Source: Pedobacter soli | GTDB taxonomy: Bacteria > Bacteroidota > Bacteroidia > Sphingobacteriales > Sphingobacteriaceae | Direction: 5' to 3' | Assembly (NCBI RefSeq): GCF_900101435.1 | Contig: NZ_FMZH01000010.1 | Location: 1 to 64,000, forward strand | Length of the DNA stretch: 64,000 nt | Part shown: positions 43,958 through 52,892 of the stretch, piece after piece | How the letters are laid out: every line of letters begins with the position of its first letter | How positions within the stretch are numbered: position 1 is the stretch's first letter | Notes under the pieces: model-generated | What the model saw: only the letters and a program-made list of their open reading frames with translations | Told to the model about the DNA's origin: nothing | The model's database searches: none | Program-made: the position numbers and the translations under genes

Positions 43958-46273
43958 ATGAATAAACGCCTTGTTTTCAGTCGGTTGATTAATAAAACTT
44001 ATTTCTGTAAGATAGGTATTGCATTTACTTTGTTTTTACTTCTGGGTTTAAACGGCTTTGCACAAACCAATGCTTCACAAAAAAAACTCGACAGCCTTTT
44101 ATATCTGAACGAAAGAAATCTGAAGACAGATTCATCTAAAATAAAAATTCTGACTGAGATTTACCGCCAGTACATGCGGATGAAAAATGTAGATAAAGCA
44201 GAAGAATTTCTAAATAAAAGTATTCAGCTTTCGCACGAAAAAAACATGAAAAAATTTTCGGCGATGGCTTATTACCGAAGGGCTTTAATGTACCATGGCA
44301 GGTCTAATTATCAAAAAGCTGAAGAGAATTACCTGATTGCCGTTACTGAATTTACAGCTGTAGGCAATTTGGATATGACTGCGGGTACCTATCTTAACCT
44401 GGGTGCCTTATATGGCAGTATACCTGATTATGTTAAAGCTTTGGAGGTTAACCAAAAAGCAATTGCCATTTACGAAAAATTAGGCAACGAAAGTGATATG
44501 GCAAGCTGCTACACCAACATTTCGGGTATTTATCAAAGTTTGGGTAACCAGAGTCAGGCCCTGGTTTATCTTAAAATGGCTTTAAAAGTATTTGCTCAGG
44601 AAGGCGAAAATTCGCGCGGAGTAGCCGTTGTTTATGGTTTAATCGGCAGCAATTATTTCGAAGCTTCAGACCGTGAATTAACGGAAATGAATGTTTTGCC
44701 AGGTCAAAAAGTGAAACTGGCACTGGACTATTACAATAAGTCGTTAAAGGTTTCAGAGGCGATAGCCGATAATGGATTGATTGCCGGTGTTAAACGCAAT
44801 CTGGCCGATTTGTACAGTTCGATAGGGCAACAGGAGCAGGCTTTAAAATCTTATCAGAAATCGGTAGAGCTGAGCAGGGATGGCGAAGATCAGGAAAGTT
44901 ATGCTTCCAGTTTATATGCACTGGGTAACTATTACCAAAAAGAAAATGATTTGGGCAACGCCATTGTTTTACTTAACCACAGCTTAAAAATTGCCGAAGA
45001 AAACAGGTTGCTCGATATCGAGAAAGAATCGTGTTTAGGCTTAAGTGCAGTTTACGAAAAAAAGAAAGATTATAACAAGGCATTGGCTTATTACAGGCAG
45101 TATATTGGTGCAAGAGATCAAATTTTCGATCAGGAAAAGGAAAAAGAAATTACCAGGCGGCAAATGCAGCTCGATTTTAGTGTTAAGGAACGCGATTACC
45201 TGCTTAAACAAAAAATTACCGAAGGTGAACTTAAGAGGCAGCAACAGGAATTGGTGTTGAAGCGGCAGCAGCTGGCCCTGAGCGATAAAGAAAAGGCCTT
45301 GGATTTGCTTACTTTTCAAAAGGCAAAGGCCGATCTGGATCTCCAGCGTTTGGCCCAGGAAAGCAAATTTGAAAAGGTTAAATTCCAGGCACAAATGGCT
45401 GCCGAAGTAAAAGACAAGCAAATTAATAAGCAACGCCAGCAGATTAAGCTCGATGAGCGCGTAAAGCTGTTGCTTACTATTGCCATTACCTTAATTCTGA
45501 TTATTGCAGTGGTAATTTATTTTAACCAGCGTAAAACCACCCGGCTTAATAAAATTATCAATACGCAAAAACGCGAGCTCGAGCAGCTCAGTAAGGTGAA
45601 AGATCGCATTTTTAGTGTGGTGAGCCATGATATGCGTACCCCGGTTAATTCGCTTATTTCGTTTATGCAATTGCTGGAAGGCGGTAACATTGAACAGGAG
45701 AAATTAAACCGTTACGCAGCATCGCTGAAGAACAACCTATCTTATACTTCTACCATGATGGAAAACCTGCTCAACTGGGCTGCCAGTCAGATGCACGGTT
45801 TTAATCCTTGTTTAGAAACACTGGATATTCAAGGCCTGGTAAATGAGGTGCTTGGCTCACTACAGGATCAAGCCAATGAAAAGGAGCTGAAATTGCAAAA
45901 CATAATTCCTGACGGAACAACTTGTTTGGCCGATGCAAACATGCTCAGCCTCGTTATCCGAAACCTGGTGAATAATGCCATTAAATTTACCCCAAATGGA
46001 GGGGCTATCGAGGTAAGCTCGGTTAATGGCTCCAATCATCTCGAAATTAAAATTGCTGATAATGGTATAGGCTTAACCCCGGTTCAAATCGATCATTTTA
46101 ATAAACCAGGTTATCTAGGTGGTGGGGTAAGTACGCCAGGCACCAATAAAGAAAAAGGAACAGGATTGGGTTTACTGCTCTGCAGAACATTTATCGCCCT
46201 CATGAACGGTAAAATTACTGCCGGTGTTAATGTGACAGGAGGGAGTTACTTTAAAATTTTACTTGGTAGATAA
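43958..46273 (+). CDS. TPR-containing membrane sensor histidine kinase
   Basis: 771 residues. A signal peptide (about 1-35, ending FAQT) leads to seven or so TPR units (about 50-390), a long coiled coil (about 395-505), one membrane helix (about 506-526) and the kinase core. Phospho-acceptor His557 lies in VVSHDMRTPVNSL; the HATPase domain has NLVNNAIKF, DNGIGL and GTGLGLLLC. The periplasmic TPR part senses a protein or peptide partner. The gene abuts the convergent LytTR regulator gene with no gap, which is the likely cognate partner (inference). Confidence 0.92.
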   Translation: MNKRLVFSRLINKTYFCKIGIAFTLFLLLGLNGFAQTNASQKKLDSLLYLNERNLKTDSSKIKILTEIYRQYMRMKNVDKAEEFLNKSIQLSHEKNMKKFSAMAYYRRALMYHGRSNYQKAEENYLIAVTEFTAVGNLDMTAGTYLNLGALYGSIPDYVKALEVNQKAIAIYEKLGNESDMASCYTNISGIYQSLGNQSQALVYLKMALKVFAQEGENSRGVAVVYGLIGSNYFEASDRELTEMNVLPGQKVKLALDYYNKSLKVSEAIADNGLIAGVKRNLADLYSSIGQQEQALKSYQKSVELSRDGEDQESYASSLYALGNYYQKENDLGNAIVLLNHSLKIAEENRLLDIEKESCLGLSAVYEKKKDYNKALAYYRQYIGARDQIFDQEKEKEITRRQMQLDFSVKERDYLLKQKITEGELKRQQQELVLKRQQLALSDKEKALDLLTFQKAKADLDLQRLAQESKFEKVKFQAQMAAEVKDKQINKQRQQIKLDERVKLLLTIAITLILIIAVVIYFNQRKTTRLNKIINTQKRELEQLSKVKDRIFSVVSHDMRTPVNSLISFMQLLEGGNIEQEKLNRYAASLKNNLSYTSTMMENLLNWAASQMHGFNPCLETLDIQGLVNEVLGSLQDQANEKELKLQNIIPDGTTCLADANMLSLVIRNLVNNAIKFTPNGGAIEVSSVNGSNHLEIKIADNGIGLTPVQIDHFNKPGYLGGGVSTPGTNKEKGTGLGLLLCRTFIALMNGKITAGVNVTGGSYFKILLGR

Positions 46274-47026
46274 TTACTTTAAAAAACGCGAAAGGATTTT
46301 CTTGTCAATCGATTTTTCTAACAACTCCTGTCTGTTGGTTGCACTGATTGGAACAGTAAAATTATGATCTAAATGCACCTCGTGGTTGGTTAAGGTAGCA
46401 ATGTGGTTTACGTTAATGATATACTGCTTGTGCACACGGGCAAAAAGTTTTGCCGGTAATTGTTTCTCCAGGTTCTTCAGGCTAACTAAAATCACGTGCT
46501 TATCGGTGCTGGTAAACAGCTTCGAAAAATCGCCCATACTTTCGATGTAAATCACATCATCGTACCTTAGTTTGGTAATGCCTTTGGTTTCTCTGAAAAA
46601 GAAGTGATCATCTTCTTCTCCAACAGGTTGTTCATCCTGTGAAGTTTCCTTTCCAACCAGTTTTTTAAGTTCAAGATATTCAATAGCCTTATTGGTGGCT
46701 TTCAGTATGCGCTCAAAGGTAGCCGGCTTTACAATAAAATCTAAAGCATCGAGGTTAAAACTTTCGGCAGCATACTCACTATATGAAGTAATGAATATAA
46801 ATAAAGGCTGTTTTTTAAGGCTTTTCATCAGATCCATGCCCGAAAGCTCAGGCATGTCAATGTCCGAATAAACAATATCAACCCTGGTTGAGGCTAAGAT
46901 TTGTGAGGCCTCGATTCCGTTACTACAAACTGCTAAAATGTTTAATGAAGGGATTTTTTTAAGGTGCATTTCAATTGCATCTCTTTCTATTTCGTTGTCA
47001 TCAACAATTAGGCAGTTGTAGGTCAT
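46274..47026 (-). CDS. LytTR-family response regulator
   Basis: 250 residues. The receiver domain (about 1-120) has DD9-10 and phospho-acceptor Asp55 (VYSDIDMPE), with the conserved Lys in FIVKPATF. The LytTR DNA-binding domain (about 150-250) shows FFRETKGITKLRYDDVIYIE, FARVHKQYIINVNHI and VPISATNRQELL. It controls genes by binding direct repeats through a beta-fold. The stop codon lies exactly next to that of the TPR histidine kinase on the other strand, so the two mRNAs may overlap at their 3' ends. The DUF1684 gene ends 121 bp upstream of its start. Confidence 0.93.
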   Translation of the reverse strand: MTYNCLIVDDNEIERDAIEMHLKKIPSLNILAVCSNGIEASQILASTRVDIVYSDIDMPELSGMDLMKSLKKQPLFIFITSYSEYAAESFNLDALDFIVKPATFERILKATNKAIEYLELKKLVGKETSQDEQPVGEEDDHFFFRETKGITKLRYDDVIYIESMGDFSKLFTSTDKHVILVSLKNLEKQLPAKLFARVHKQYIINVNHIATLTNHEVHLDHNFTVPISATNRQELLEKSIDKKILSRFLK

Positions 47027-47147
47027 TTAGGGATAGTACTTAATTTAGTTAGAGAACAAGGGATTTACACTTAATGTTTCAAATTTAATTGAAAATGTGA
47101 ATTATTGTGTAAATCCCCGTGATTTTTTATCAATCCCCGATCGGGAA

Positions 47148-47759
47148 TTATTTGCGGTGTTTCTTTTCGCCGGTGTATAACTTTTCGCCTGCTGCTACTG
47201 CCAGTTGTAAGTCGTTTTCTTCGGGCGGTACCGGACAGCGATAACCCTCGCTATAGGCGCAATAAGGATTATAGGCCTTGTTAAAATCTATTTCAATTTG
47301 GTTATTCGCAATTGCTTTGCTATCCAAATCAATATATCTTCCGCCACCGTAGGTGGTTTTGCCATTTGTTTCGTCGGTAAAGGGCAAAAATAAATGATCT
47401 TTATACACCGGGTTGGCCGATAGCACAACACTCTTGTATAAAGTCATTTGTAGTTTTTTACCATTTAAACTGAAATTCACATGTGCATACCTGTAATAAT
47501 CGCTGCTGGTGCCATCGTAGGTGGGCATTTTAAAAACCTTTTCGTTTTGCAGCAGTGCTGCATCAGCTAAAACTTTATAAGTACTGTCTGCATCGTAGAA
47601 ATGAAGGTTTTCGAGATCTTTTTTCTTTAATGGAGATCGGCTGTCGGTAATAAAATCCTGCTTGTACGCTTCCCGGTGCTTTGCAATTTTTGCTGAATAG
47701 CTTTGCGCAAAGGCATTTATACTGATAAAAACGAGTAGAACAGGCAGGAATCTCATCAT
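47148..47759 (-). CDS. DUF1684 domain protein
   Basis: 203 residues with a signal peptide (about 1-18, ...INAFAQ). The conserved core includes LNGKKLQMTLYK, LFLPFTDETNGKTTYGGGRYIDL and the Cys-containing NPYCAYSEGYRCPVPPEEN of DUF1684 proteins; their function is unknown. It starts 5 bp after the stop of aroC and is therefore the last gene of the aromatic operon, probably by simple co-transcription. Confidence 0.9.
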   Translation of the reverse strand: MMRFLPVLLVFISINAFAQSYSAKIAKHREAYKQDFITDSRSPLKKKDLENLHFYDADSTYKVLADAALLQNEKVFKMPTYDGTSSDYYRYAHVNFSLNGKKLQMTLYKSVVLSANPVYKDHLFLPFTDETNGKTTYGGGRYIDLDSKAIANNQIEIDFNKAYNPYCAYSEGYRCPVPPEENDLQLAVAAGEKLYTGEKKHRK

Positions 47760-47764
47760 AGGAT

Positions 47765-48862
47765 TTATAAGGTACTTACTTTATTTCTTAAAAACTGATC
47801 GGCTAAAACCAATGCAGCCATAGCTTCTACAATAACAACCGCGCGAGGTACCACACAAGGATCGTGACGACCTTTACCTTTAATTTCGGCAGCTTCGCCG
47901 GCGGCGTTAATGGTTTGCTGGTTGTGCATAATGGTGGCAACCGGTTTAAAAGCCACTTTAAAAGTAATATCCATCCCGTTCGAAATGCCACCTAAAATAC
48001 CACCTGCATAATTGGTAGTGGTTTTAAATACTTTCGAATCGGCTGCTTTAGGCTGGGGGATATCGTTATGTTGCGAGCCTCTTAATTCGCTGCCTGCAAA
48101 GCCAGAGCCATATTCAAAACCATGAACAGCATTAATGCTTAACATAGCCTTGCCTAAATCGGCATGTAACTTATCAAAAACAGGTTCGCCCAGTCCGGCA
48201 GGGCAGCCTTTTACCACGCAACTGATCTTTCCGCCAACGGTATCTCCATCTTTGCGTACCGCATCAATAAATTCGACCATTTCGTGTGCAGTAGCAGGAT
48301 CAGCACAACGTACAATATTTTCTTCCCTGATTTGAAGTAAGGCTGATAAATCGTTGCTTTCCAGATTTGGAGCTTCAATTGTTCCTACTGAGGTTACATG
48401 CGCAAATATCTCAATACCCTGTTGTTTTAAGAACAGCTTGGCAATTGCACCTGCAGCTACACGGGCAGCAGTTTCGCGCGCCGATGAACGGCCTCCGCCA
48501 CGGTGATCGCGGATACCGTATTTGGCATCGTAAACATAGTCGGCATGACTCGGACGGTACACATCAACATTATGGCCATAATCTTTTGATCGCTGGTCTT
48601 CATTTGGAATAAGCAAGGCAATTGGTGTTCCGGTACTTTTTCCTTCAAAAATACCCGATAATACCTGAACGGTATCGCTTTCTTTTCTTTGCGTTGTAAT
48701 TTTCGACTGACCTGGCCTGCGTTTATCCAGTTCTGACTGGATAAAATCCATATCAATATCCAATTGTGCCGGACAGCCATCGATAATTACGCCAATAGCT
48801 ACGCCATGAGATTCGCCAAAGGTCGTGATGCGAAAAAGTTGTCCGAAAGAGTTACCTGCCAT
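47765..48862 (-). CDS. aroC: Chorismate synthase
   Basis: 365 residues, full length. It eliminates phosphate from 5-enolpyruvylshikimate-3-phosphate to give chorismate, using reduced FMN. The family signatures are [19 protein letters not shown] (about 12-30), the [21 protein letters not shown] block (near 117-137) and the RGSQHNDIP and [13 protein letters not shown] segments near 258-300. It is 127 bp after aroA in an operon with pheA and the DAHP synthase. Nothing unusual is seen. Confidence 0.97.
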   Translation of the reverse strand: MAGNSFGQLFRITTFGESHGVAIGVIIDGCPAQLDIDMDFIQSELDKRRPGQSKITTQRKESDTVQVLSGIFEGKSTGTPIALLIPNEDQRSKDYGHNVDVYRPSHADYVYDAKYGIRDHRGGGRSSARETAARVAAGAIAKLFLKQQGIEIFAHVTSVGTIEAPNLESNDLSALLQIREENIVRCADPATAHEMVEFIDAVRKDGDTVGGKISCVVKGCPAGLGEPVFDKLHADLGKAMLSINAVHGFEYGSGFAGSELRGSQHNDIPQPKAADSKVFKTTTNYAGGILGGISNGMDITFKVAFKPVATIMHNQQTINAAGEAAEIKGKGRHDPCVVPRAVVIVEAMAALVLADQFLRNKVSTL

Positions 48863-48989
48863 ATTTTATTTTAGATGTTGGAAGTTAGATATGTGATAGG
48901 AGAAATATCCCGGTTATCATGTCTAAACTTCAATTTTTTAAGGTTAATTATTTTACTCCAGCTGTTAGCGTTGTCTCAAAGCTCACTTA

Positions 48990-50279
48990 TCAAATCTCCT
49001 GTACGTCAAATCCCGCCTTTTTCAAATCCTCCCAGTAATATGGATAAGATTTTTCTACAACCTGCATTTCTTCAATTTCAACTTCGTTGATGAGTAGGGC
49101 AAGTGGAGCAAAGGCCATTGCCATACGGTGGTCCTCGTAAGTTGCAATGGTAATTTTATCAGGGAAATGAAGGTTGTCGGTATTTAAAGTATAAACCAGG
49201 TTATCTTCGGTTAAAGTAACACCGATTTTAGCCAGTTCGTTTTGTAATGCGGCAATACGGTCGGTTTCTTTAATTTTTAAGGTCTCTAAACCTGTAAAAG
49301 CCATGTTTTTGCCTAATGCAGCTGCAATAACCACAATGGTTTGTGCTAAATCAGGGCAGGTTTTAAGGTCTAACACCTGATTGGTATCGAGTGAAAGCCC
49401 AAGGTTGCTGATCGAAATTCCTTTTTCAGTTTTGCTGGTTGCGATGCCAAAAATTTTCATGATTTTCTGGATCTGGCTATCGCCCTGTAAGCTTTTATCT
49501 TTTAAAGCCGGTAGGCTGATCTCTGCTTCGTCGGCTAATGCAGCGATGCTATACCAGTACGATGCAGCACTCCAATCCGGTTCAACAACCAAAGTGCCGG
49601 GCTTAAAAGCCTGCGGTTCGATGGAGATTGAATTTCCGTTCCAGGTGTGTGCAATACCTACTTCAGCCAACATGTCCAAAGTCATATCAACATAAGGCTT
49701 AGAAGTAAGTTCGCCCTCAATTTCTAAAGTTAAACCTTGTGGTAGCACAGGAGCAATCATCAACAAGGCAGAAATGTACTGACTGCTGATATCGCCTTTA
49801 ATTTTTATCTGGGCAGTTTTCTGATCCAATGGACCGATAATATTTAGTGGGGGAAAACCCTCGTTTTCTGCATAAGAAATGTTTGCACCAATTTTTTTAA
49901 GTGCTTCGGCCAGAATACCGATTGGGCGTTGTTTCATACGCTCGGTTCCGGTTAACAGGAAGTTACCGTTTTTTGCCGAAAGATAAGCCGAAAGAAAACG
50001 CATTGCAGTACCTGCAGGTCCTACATCAACCAGTTCTGAGTTTGCAGTTTTCAATTTAGAGTCTACTGCAGACTCACCATTCTCAACTCCCAGCTTGTTT
50101 AAGATACCATTTAAAGTCACAGTATCAGCGGCATTCGATAAGTTTTCTACTTTAACCAGTTTCTTGCTTAAAGCGCTGATAATTAACGCTCTGTTACATT
50201 CGCTTTTAGAGCCTGTTAATTGGATTTCCGTATTAATATTCTTGGTTCCTTTAAAAGAAACTAAGGCATTTTTTGACAT
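48990..50279 (-). CDS. aroA: 3-phosphoshikimate 1-carboxyvinyltransferase (EPSP synthase)
   Basis: 429 residues from ATG 50279; the frame upstream reaches only a TTG. It joins shikimate-3-phosphate and phosphoenolpyruvate. The inverse alpha/beta barrel is recognised from TGSKSECNRALIISAL (near 20-35), GPAGTAMRFLSAYLS (near 87-101) and KETDRIAALQNELAKIG (near 343-359), with the DHRMAMAFAPLAL end. It follows the DAHP synthase-mutase by 145 bp; that gap holds a perfect hairpin (50305-50332) and a dispersed repeat. The protein has the small-Gly (not Ala) motif typical of glyphosate-sensitive enzymes only as far as can be judged by eye. Confidence 0.95.
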   Translation of the reverse strand: MSKNALVSFKGTKNINTEIQLTGSKSECNRALIISALSKKLVKVENLSNAADTVTLNGILNKLGVENGESAVDSKLKTANSELVDVGPAGTAMRFLSAYLSAKNGNFLLTGTERMKQRPIGILAEALKKIGANISYAENEGFPPLNIIGPLDQKTAQIKIKGDISSQYISALLMIAPVLPQGLTLEIEGELTSKPYVDMTLDMLAEVGIAHTWNGNSISIEPQAFKPGTLVVEPDWSAASYWYSIAALADEAEISLPALKDKSLQGDSQIQKIMKIFGIATSKTEKGISISNLGLSLDTNQVLDLKTCPDLAQTIVVIAAALGKNMAFTGLETLKIKETDRIAALQNELAKIGVTLTEDNLVYTLNTDNLHFPDKITIATYEDHRMAMAFAPLALLINEVEIEEMQVVEKSYPYYWEDLKKAGFDVQEI

Positions 50280-50304
50280 TTTGTTTTGTTTTATGCTCAA
50301 ATGT

Positions 50305-50332
50305 AAGTGTCAGATGGAAACATCTGACACTT
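50305..50332. repeat. Perfect 12-bp hairpin between DAHP synthase and aroA
   Basis: AAGTGTCAGATG (50305-50316) and CATCTGACACTT (50321-50332) pair perfectly around GAAA (TTTC on the mRNA strand). No U-tract follows on the minus strand, so it is more likely a processing or stability signal than a terminator. Confidence 0.75.
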
Positions 50333-50357
50333 CATTATATATTGTTAATCGTCACAT

Positions 50358-50380
50358 TCCTTCGACAAGCTCAGGATGAC
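50358..50380. repeat. Dispersed repeat, copy 2 (inverted relative to 7216-7238)
   Basis: TCCTTCGACAAGCTCAGGAT plus GAC matches the complement of 7216-7238 at 22 of 23 positions. Confidence 0.7.
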
Positions 50381-50423
50381 ATCGCTGTCAGACGCCGCTT
50401 TTAGCTTTAGTCTTTGAGCTTAC

Positions 50424-51563
50424 CTATGCTTTAACTTCTGTATGTTGCTCAGCAGCAATGCCTTGCTCAGCTTTGCCAGCATTCATGATTTCAGTTTGCT
50501 TGCGGATCGACTCACCGTGTACCAATTCTAAGAATTTTTCGGTAAAGTTTAGGTCTAATTTTAATGCTTTTGCAAAAGCCTGACCTTTTTGGATGATGGC
50601 ATCCCAACGGTTAACCTGTAAAATGGTTACCTGGTTATCGCGTTTAAATTCACCAATTTTAGCAACAATCGCCATACGCTCACCTAATTTCTGTAATAAA
50701 ATATCATCAATTTTATCGATTGATTTACGTAAATCAGCTAATTTATCAGCCGAAGCTTCGTTTGCTACCTCTGGTTCGCGTACAGTTAAACGGTCTACCA
50801 GTTCTGCTAAAGCAGCAGGAGTAACTTGTTGTTTAGCATCTGTCCAGGCTACTGAAGGATCAACATGCGATTCGATCATTAGACCTTGCATATCTAAATC
50901 CAGGGCTTTTTGCGAGATGTAAGGGATTAACTCACGGTTACCGCAAATGTGGCTTGGATCGTTAATGATTGGTAAATCAGGGCAAAGCGTTTTTAACTGG
51001 ATAGCAAGTTCCCACATCGGTTCGTTACGGAAAGAGCTTTTCTCGAATGAAGAGAAACCACGGTGGATAGCACCAATTTTAGTGATACCTGCGCCATTGA
51101 TACGCTCAATTGCACCAATCCATAACTGTAAATCAGGGTTAACAGGGTTTTTAATCAATACCGGAACATCATGACCTTTTAAAGCATCGGCAATTTCCTG
51201 TACGGTGAAGGGGTTTACTGTAGAACGTGCACCAATCCAAAGGATATCAACACCAGCTGCCAAAGCTTCTTCAACGTGTTTTGCATTTGCAACCTCAACT
51301 GCTGTTGGTAAACCGGTTTCTGCTTTAGCGCGTTTTAACCACTCTAAACCAATGCTGCCAATACCTTCGAACTCTCCCGGACGGGTACGCGGCTTCCAGA
51401 TACCGGCTCTTAAAACCGATACTTTACCAGTTGCAGCCAATAAATGTGCGGTAGTTAATAATTGTTCTTCGGTTTCTGCACTACAAGGGCCAGAAATGAT
51501 TAATGGTTCGTTGTTTACGTTTAACCAGGTGTTTAAAGGTTGAATGTTTAAATTTAGTTTCAT
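50424..51563 (-). CDS. Bifunctional DAHP synthase - chorismate mutase
   Basis: 379 residues. The N-terminal part (about 1-265) is the KDO8P-synthase-like DAHP synthase (PLIISGPCSAETEEQL, VLRAGIWKPRTRPG, VKNPVNPDLQLWIGAIERI, INDPSHICGNRELI). The C-terminal part (about 278-365) is an AroQ-type chorismate mutase helix bundle (KLADLRKSIDKIDDILLQKL, RMAIVAKIGEFK). It makes 3-deoxy-D-arabino-heptulosonate 7-phosphate, the first step of the shikimate pathway, and rearranges chorismate to prephenate, the substrate of pheA next door. The fused mutase explains why the pheA protein has no mutase domain. It is the second gene of the attenuated operon. Confidence 0.95.
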   Translation of the reverse strand: MKLNLNIQPLNTWLNVNNEPLIISGPCSAETEEQLLTTAHLLAATGKVSVLRAGIWKPRTRPGEFEGIGSIGLEWLKRAKAETGLPTAVEVANAKHVEEALAAGVDILWIGARSTVNPFTVQEIADALKGHDVPVLIKNPVNPDLQLWIGAIERINGAGITKIGAIHRGFSSFEKSSFRNEPMWELAIQLKTLCPDLPIINDPSHICGNRELIPYISQKALDLDMQGLMIESHVDPSVAWTDAKQQVTPAALAELVDRLTVREPEVANEASADKLADLRKSIDKIDDILLQKLGERMAIVAKIGEFKRDNQVTILQVNRWDAIIQKGQAFAKALKLDLNFTEKFLELVHGESIRKQTEIMNAGKAEQGIAAEQHTEVKA

Positions 51564-51638
51564 GATGATTGGTATTTAATTCCGGAGTCCGGTTTATATT
51601 TTAAATTGTTTAATTGTTGTGTTGTTTTTTGGTTAATC

Positions 51639-51664
51639 GGTTAATTGTTTAAATCGGTTAATTG
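51639..51664. repeat. Dispersed GGTTAATTGTTTAAA repeat, second site
   Basis: The 26-bp sequence starting GGTTAATTGTTTAAATCGGT matches 39266-39291 at 24 of 26 positions. More GTTAAC-like blocks follow up to 51690. It lies in the 131-bp gap between pheA and the DAHP synthase gene. Confidence 0.75.
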
Positions 51665-51694
51665 ACAGTTAACCAGTTTATACAGTTAACCATG

Positions 51695-52528
51695 TTATAC
51701 CTTATCGTTCTTCTGATATTCGCCAAGGATATTAAAGTTCGAGGTATATTTTAATGCTTTCCTAACGGCTTTATCGTATTTATCGGTGCTTGGCCATTCT
51801 AAATCGACGTAAAAGTAGTATTCGTTTCGTTTACCTAATACCGGCATAGATTGTATTTTTGTTAAGCTTACATCCTGTTCGGCAAAGATGTTTAACACGG
51901 TGGCCAGCGAGCCGGCTTTGTGCCCAACCTGGAAACAGATAGAAGCCTTGTTTATTTTTTTGCCTTCGTCTGTTTTATCTTTTTTGAGGATGAGGAAACG
52001 GGTGTAGTTTTTCTTGTTCGATTCTACACGGCGTTCTAAAATGTTTAAGCCGTAAAGTTCAGCAGCTAAGTTGTTTGCAATTGCCATTGTATCTGTCAGT
52101 TTTTCTTCCTGAATGCGTTTGGCACAGGCTGCAGTATCGTTACTCTCCACAATTTTAATGTGCGGGTAATCGTAAAAGAAATCGATACATTGACGGATGG
52201 CGATAGGGTGTGAGGTTACCACTTTAATATCCTCGAATTTTACACCAGGTAAAGCCATTAAGTGCAATTGGATAGGCAAATACACTTCACCAACAACCGA
52301 GAAACCATAATCACGAATCAGGGTATAGTTTGGTAATAAACTACCTGCAATGGAGTTTTCGATGGCCATTACCACGAAATCTGCTTCGTTTTTTTCAAGC
52401 TTATCGCAGGTTTCTTTAAATGAATTGCATTCTACAGTTTCAATGCTTTTACCAAAGAATTTGTAGGCTGCTTCTTCGTGAAAAGAGGCCTTAATACCCT
52501 GAATTGCTACTCGTTTTGTCGTTTCCAT
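51695..52528 (-). CDS. pheA: Prephenate dehydratase
   Basis: 277 residues from ATG 52528. It converts prephenate to phenylpyruvate, the committed step to phenylalanine. The catalytic domain (about 5-185) has the opening VAIQGIKASFHEEAAYKFFG, ADFVVMAIENSIAGSL and the Thr-Arg-Phe motif (NYTRFLIL). The C-terminal ACT domain (about 193-272, VGHKAGSLATVLNIFAEQDV then SLTKIQSMPV) should bind phenylalanine for feedback inhibition. The frame stays open to 52582, but that extension reads through the attenuator terminator and is not translated as part of this protein. A promoter, leader peptide and terminator lie directly upstream (52543-52723). Confidence 0.95.
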   Translation of the reverse strand: METTKRVAIQGIKASFHEEAAYKFFGKSIETVECNSFKETCDKLEKNEADFVVMAIENSIAGSLLPNYTLIRDYGFSVVGEVYLPIQLHLMALPGVKFEDIKVVTSHPIAIRQCIDFFYDYPHIKIVESNDTAACAKRIQEEKLTDTMAIANNLAAELYGLNILERRVESNKKNYTRFLILKKDKTDEGKKINKASICFQVGHKAGSLATVLNIFAEQDVSLTKIQSMPVLGKRNEYYFYVDLEWPSTDKYDKAVRKALKYTSNFNILGEYQKNDKV

Positions 52529-52542
52529 TTTTTGCGTTAAAC

Positions 52543-52573
52543 AAAAAAAGTCCCGGCTGTTTGCCGGGACTTT
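52543..52573 (-). terminator. pheA: Attenuator terminator in the pheA leader
   Basis: On the minus strand AAAGTCCCGGC (52563-52573) pairs perfectly with GCCGGGACTTT (52547-52557) around AAACA, followed by U7 (52543-52549). It lies 15 bp before the pheA ATG. Its first arm can alternatively pair over 9 bp with GCCGGGGCU at the end of the leader ORF (52615-52623), which would prevent termination. Confidence 0.92.
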
Positions 52574-52612
52574 CTTATACATTTTAATATTTTTTATATA
52601 TCTTTTTGCATA

Positions 52613-52675
52613 TTAGCCCCGGCTCTCACTAAAATAGTAAAAGTAACCAAAGTAATATGTGCTAAAATTTTTCAT
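52613..52675 (-). CDS. Phe/Tyr-rich leader peptide of the pheA operon
   Basis: The 20-residue ORF reads MKNFSTYYFGYFYYFSESRG and then TAA. Residues 4-15 contain four Phe and five Tyr. It begins 19 bp after the -7 box and ends 40 bp before the terminator stem. The codons of the last three residues and the first base of the stop form GCCGGGGCU, complementary to the first terminator arm. A ribosome stalled on the Phe/Tyr codons leaves this segment free to form the antiterminator; a ribosome reaching the stop covers it, so the terminator forms. It is a control element rather than a functional protein (inference from structure, consistent with classical amino acid attenuators). Confidence 0.9.
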   Translation of the reverse strand: MKNFSTYYFGYFYYFSESRG

Positions 52676-52693
52676 CTCTTTTTTTCGTTGAGC

Positions 52694-52723
52694 CAAATGT
52701 AGTAACAAAATTTAATTTGTCAA
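52694..52723 (-). promoter_or_regulatory. pheA: Promoter of the pheA operon
   Basis: On the minus strand TTG (52721-52723), 19 bp, then TACATTTG (52694-52701) match the Bacteroidota consensus TTG-N19-21-TAnnTTTG exactly. Transcription should start near 52688, about 13 bases before the leader peptide ATG. Confidence 0.85.
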
Positions 52724-52892
52724 TAGGAAATTGAAAATATTTTTAATAAAATTTAATTTTATTGATTTTAGACCGTTTTGGTGCATGGTATAAATTCTGT
52801 TAAAGGTTGGTTTGAAGTAATGAAAATGAGCGTTTGTTATTGGGAATATGTAGGGCAAGTGATTTATACGTTGTTAAGGAATTGAACATGTA

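Noticed and set aside
52529-52582. N-terminal extension of PheA from ATG 52582
   Set aside because: It would be encoded by the attenuator terminator; the family begins at ATG 52528.
52820-52885. 21-codon plus-strand ORF (MKMSVCYWEYVGQ...)
   Set aside because: It has several aromatic residues but no terminator, no promoter and no downstream gene on that strand; probably chance.
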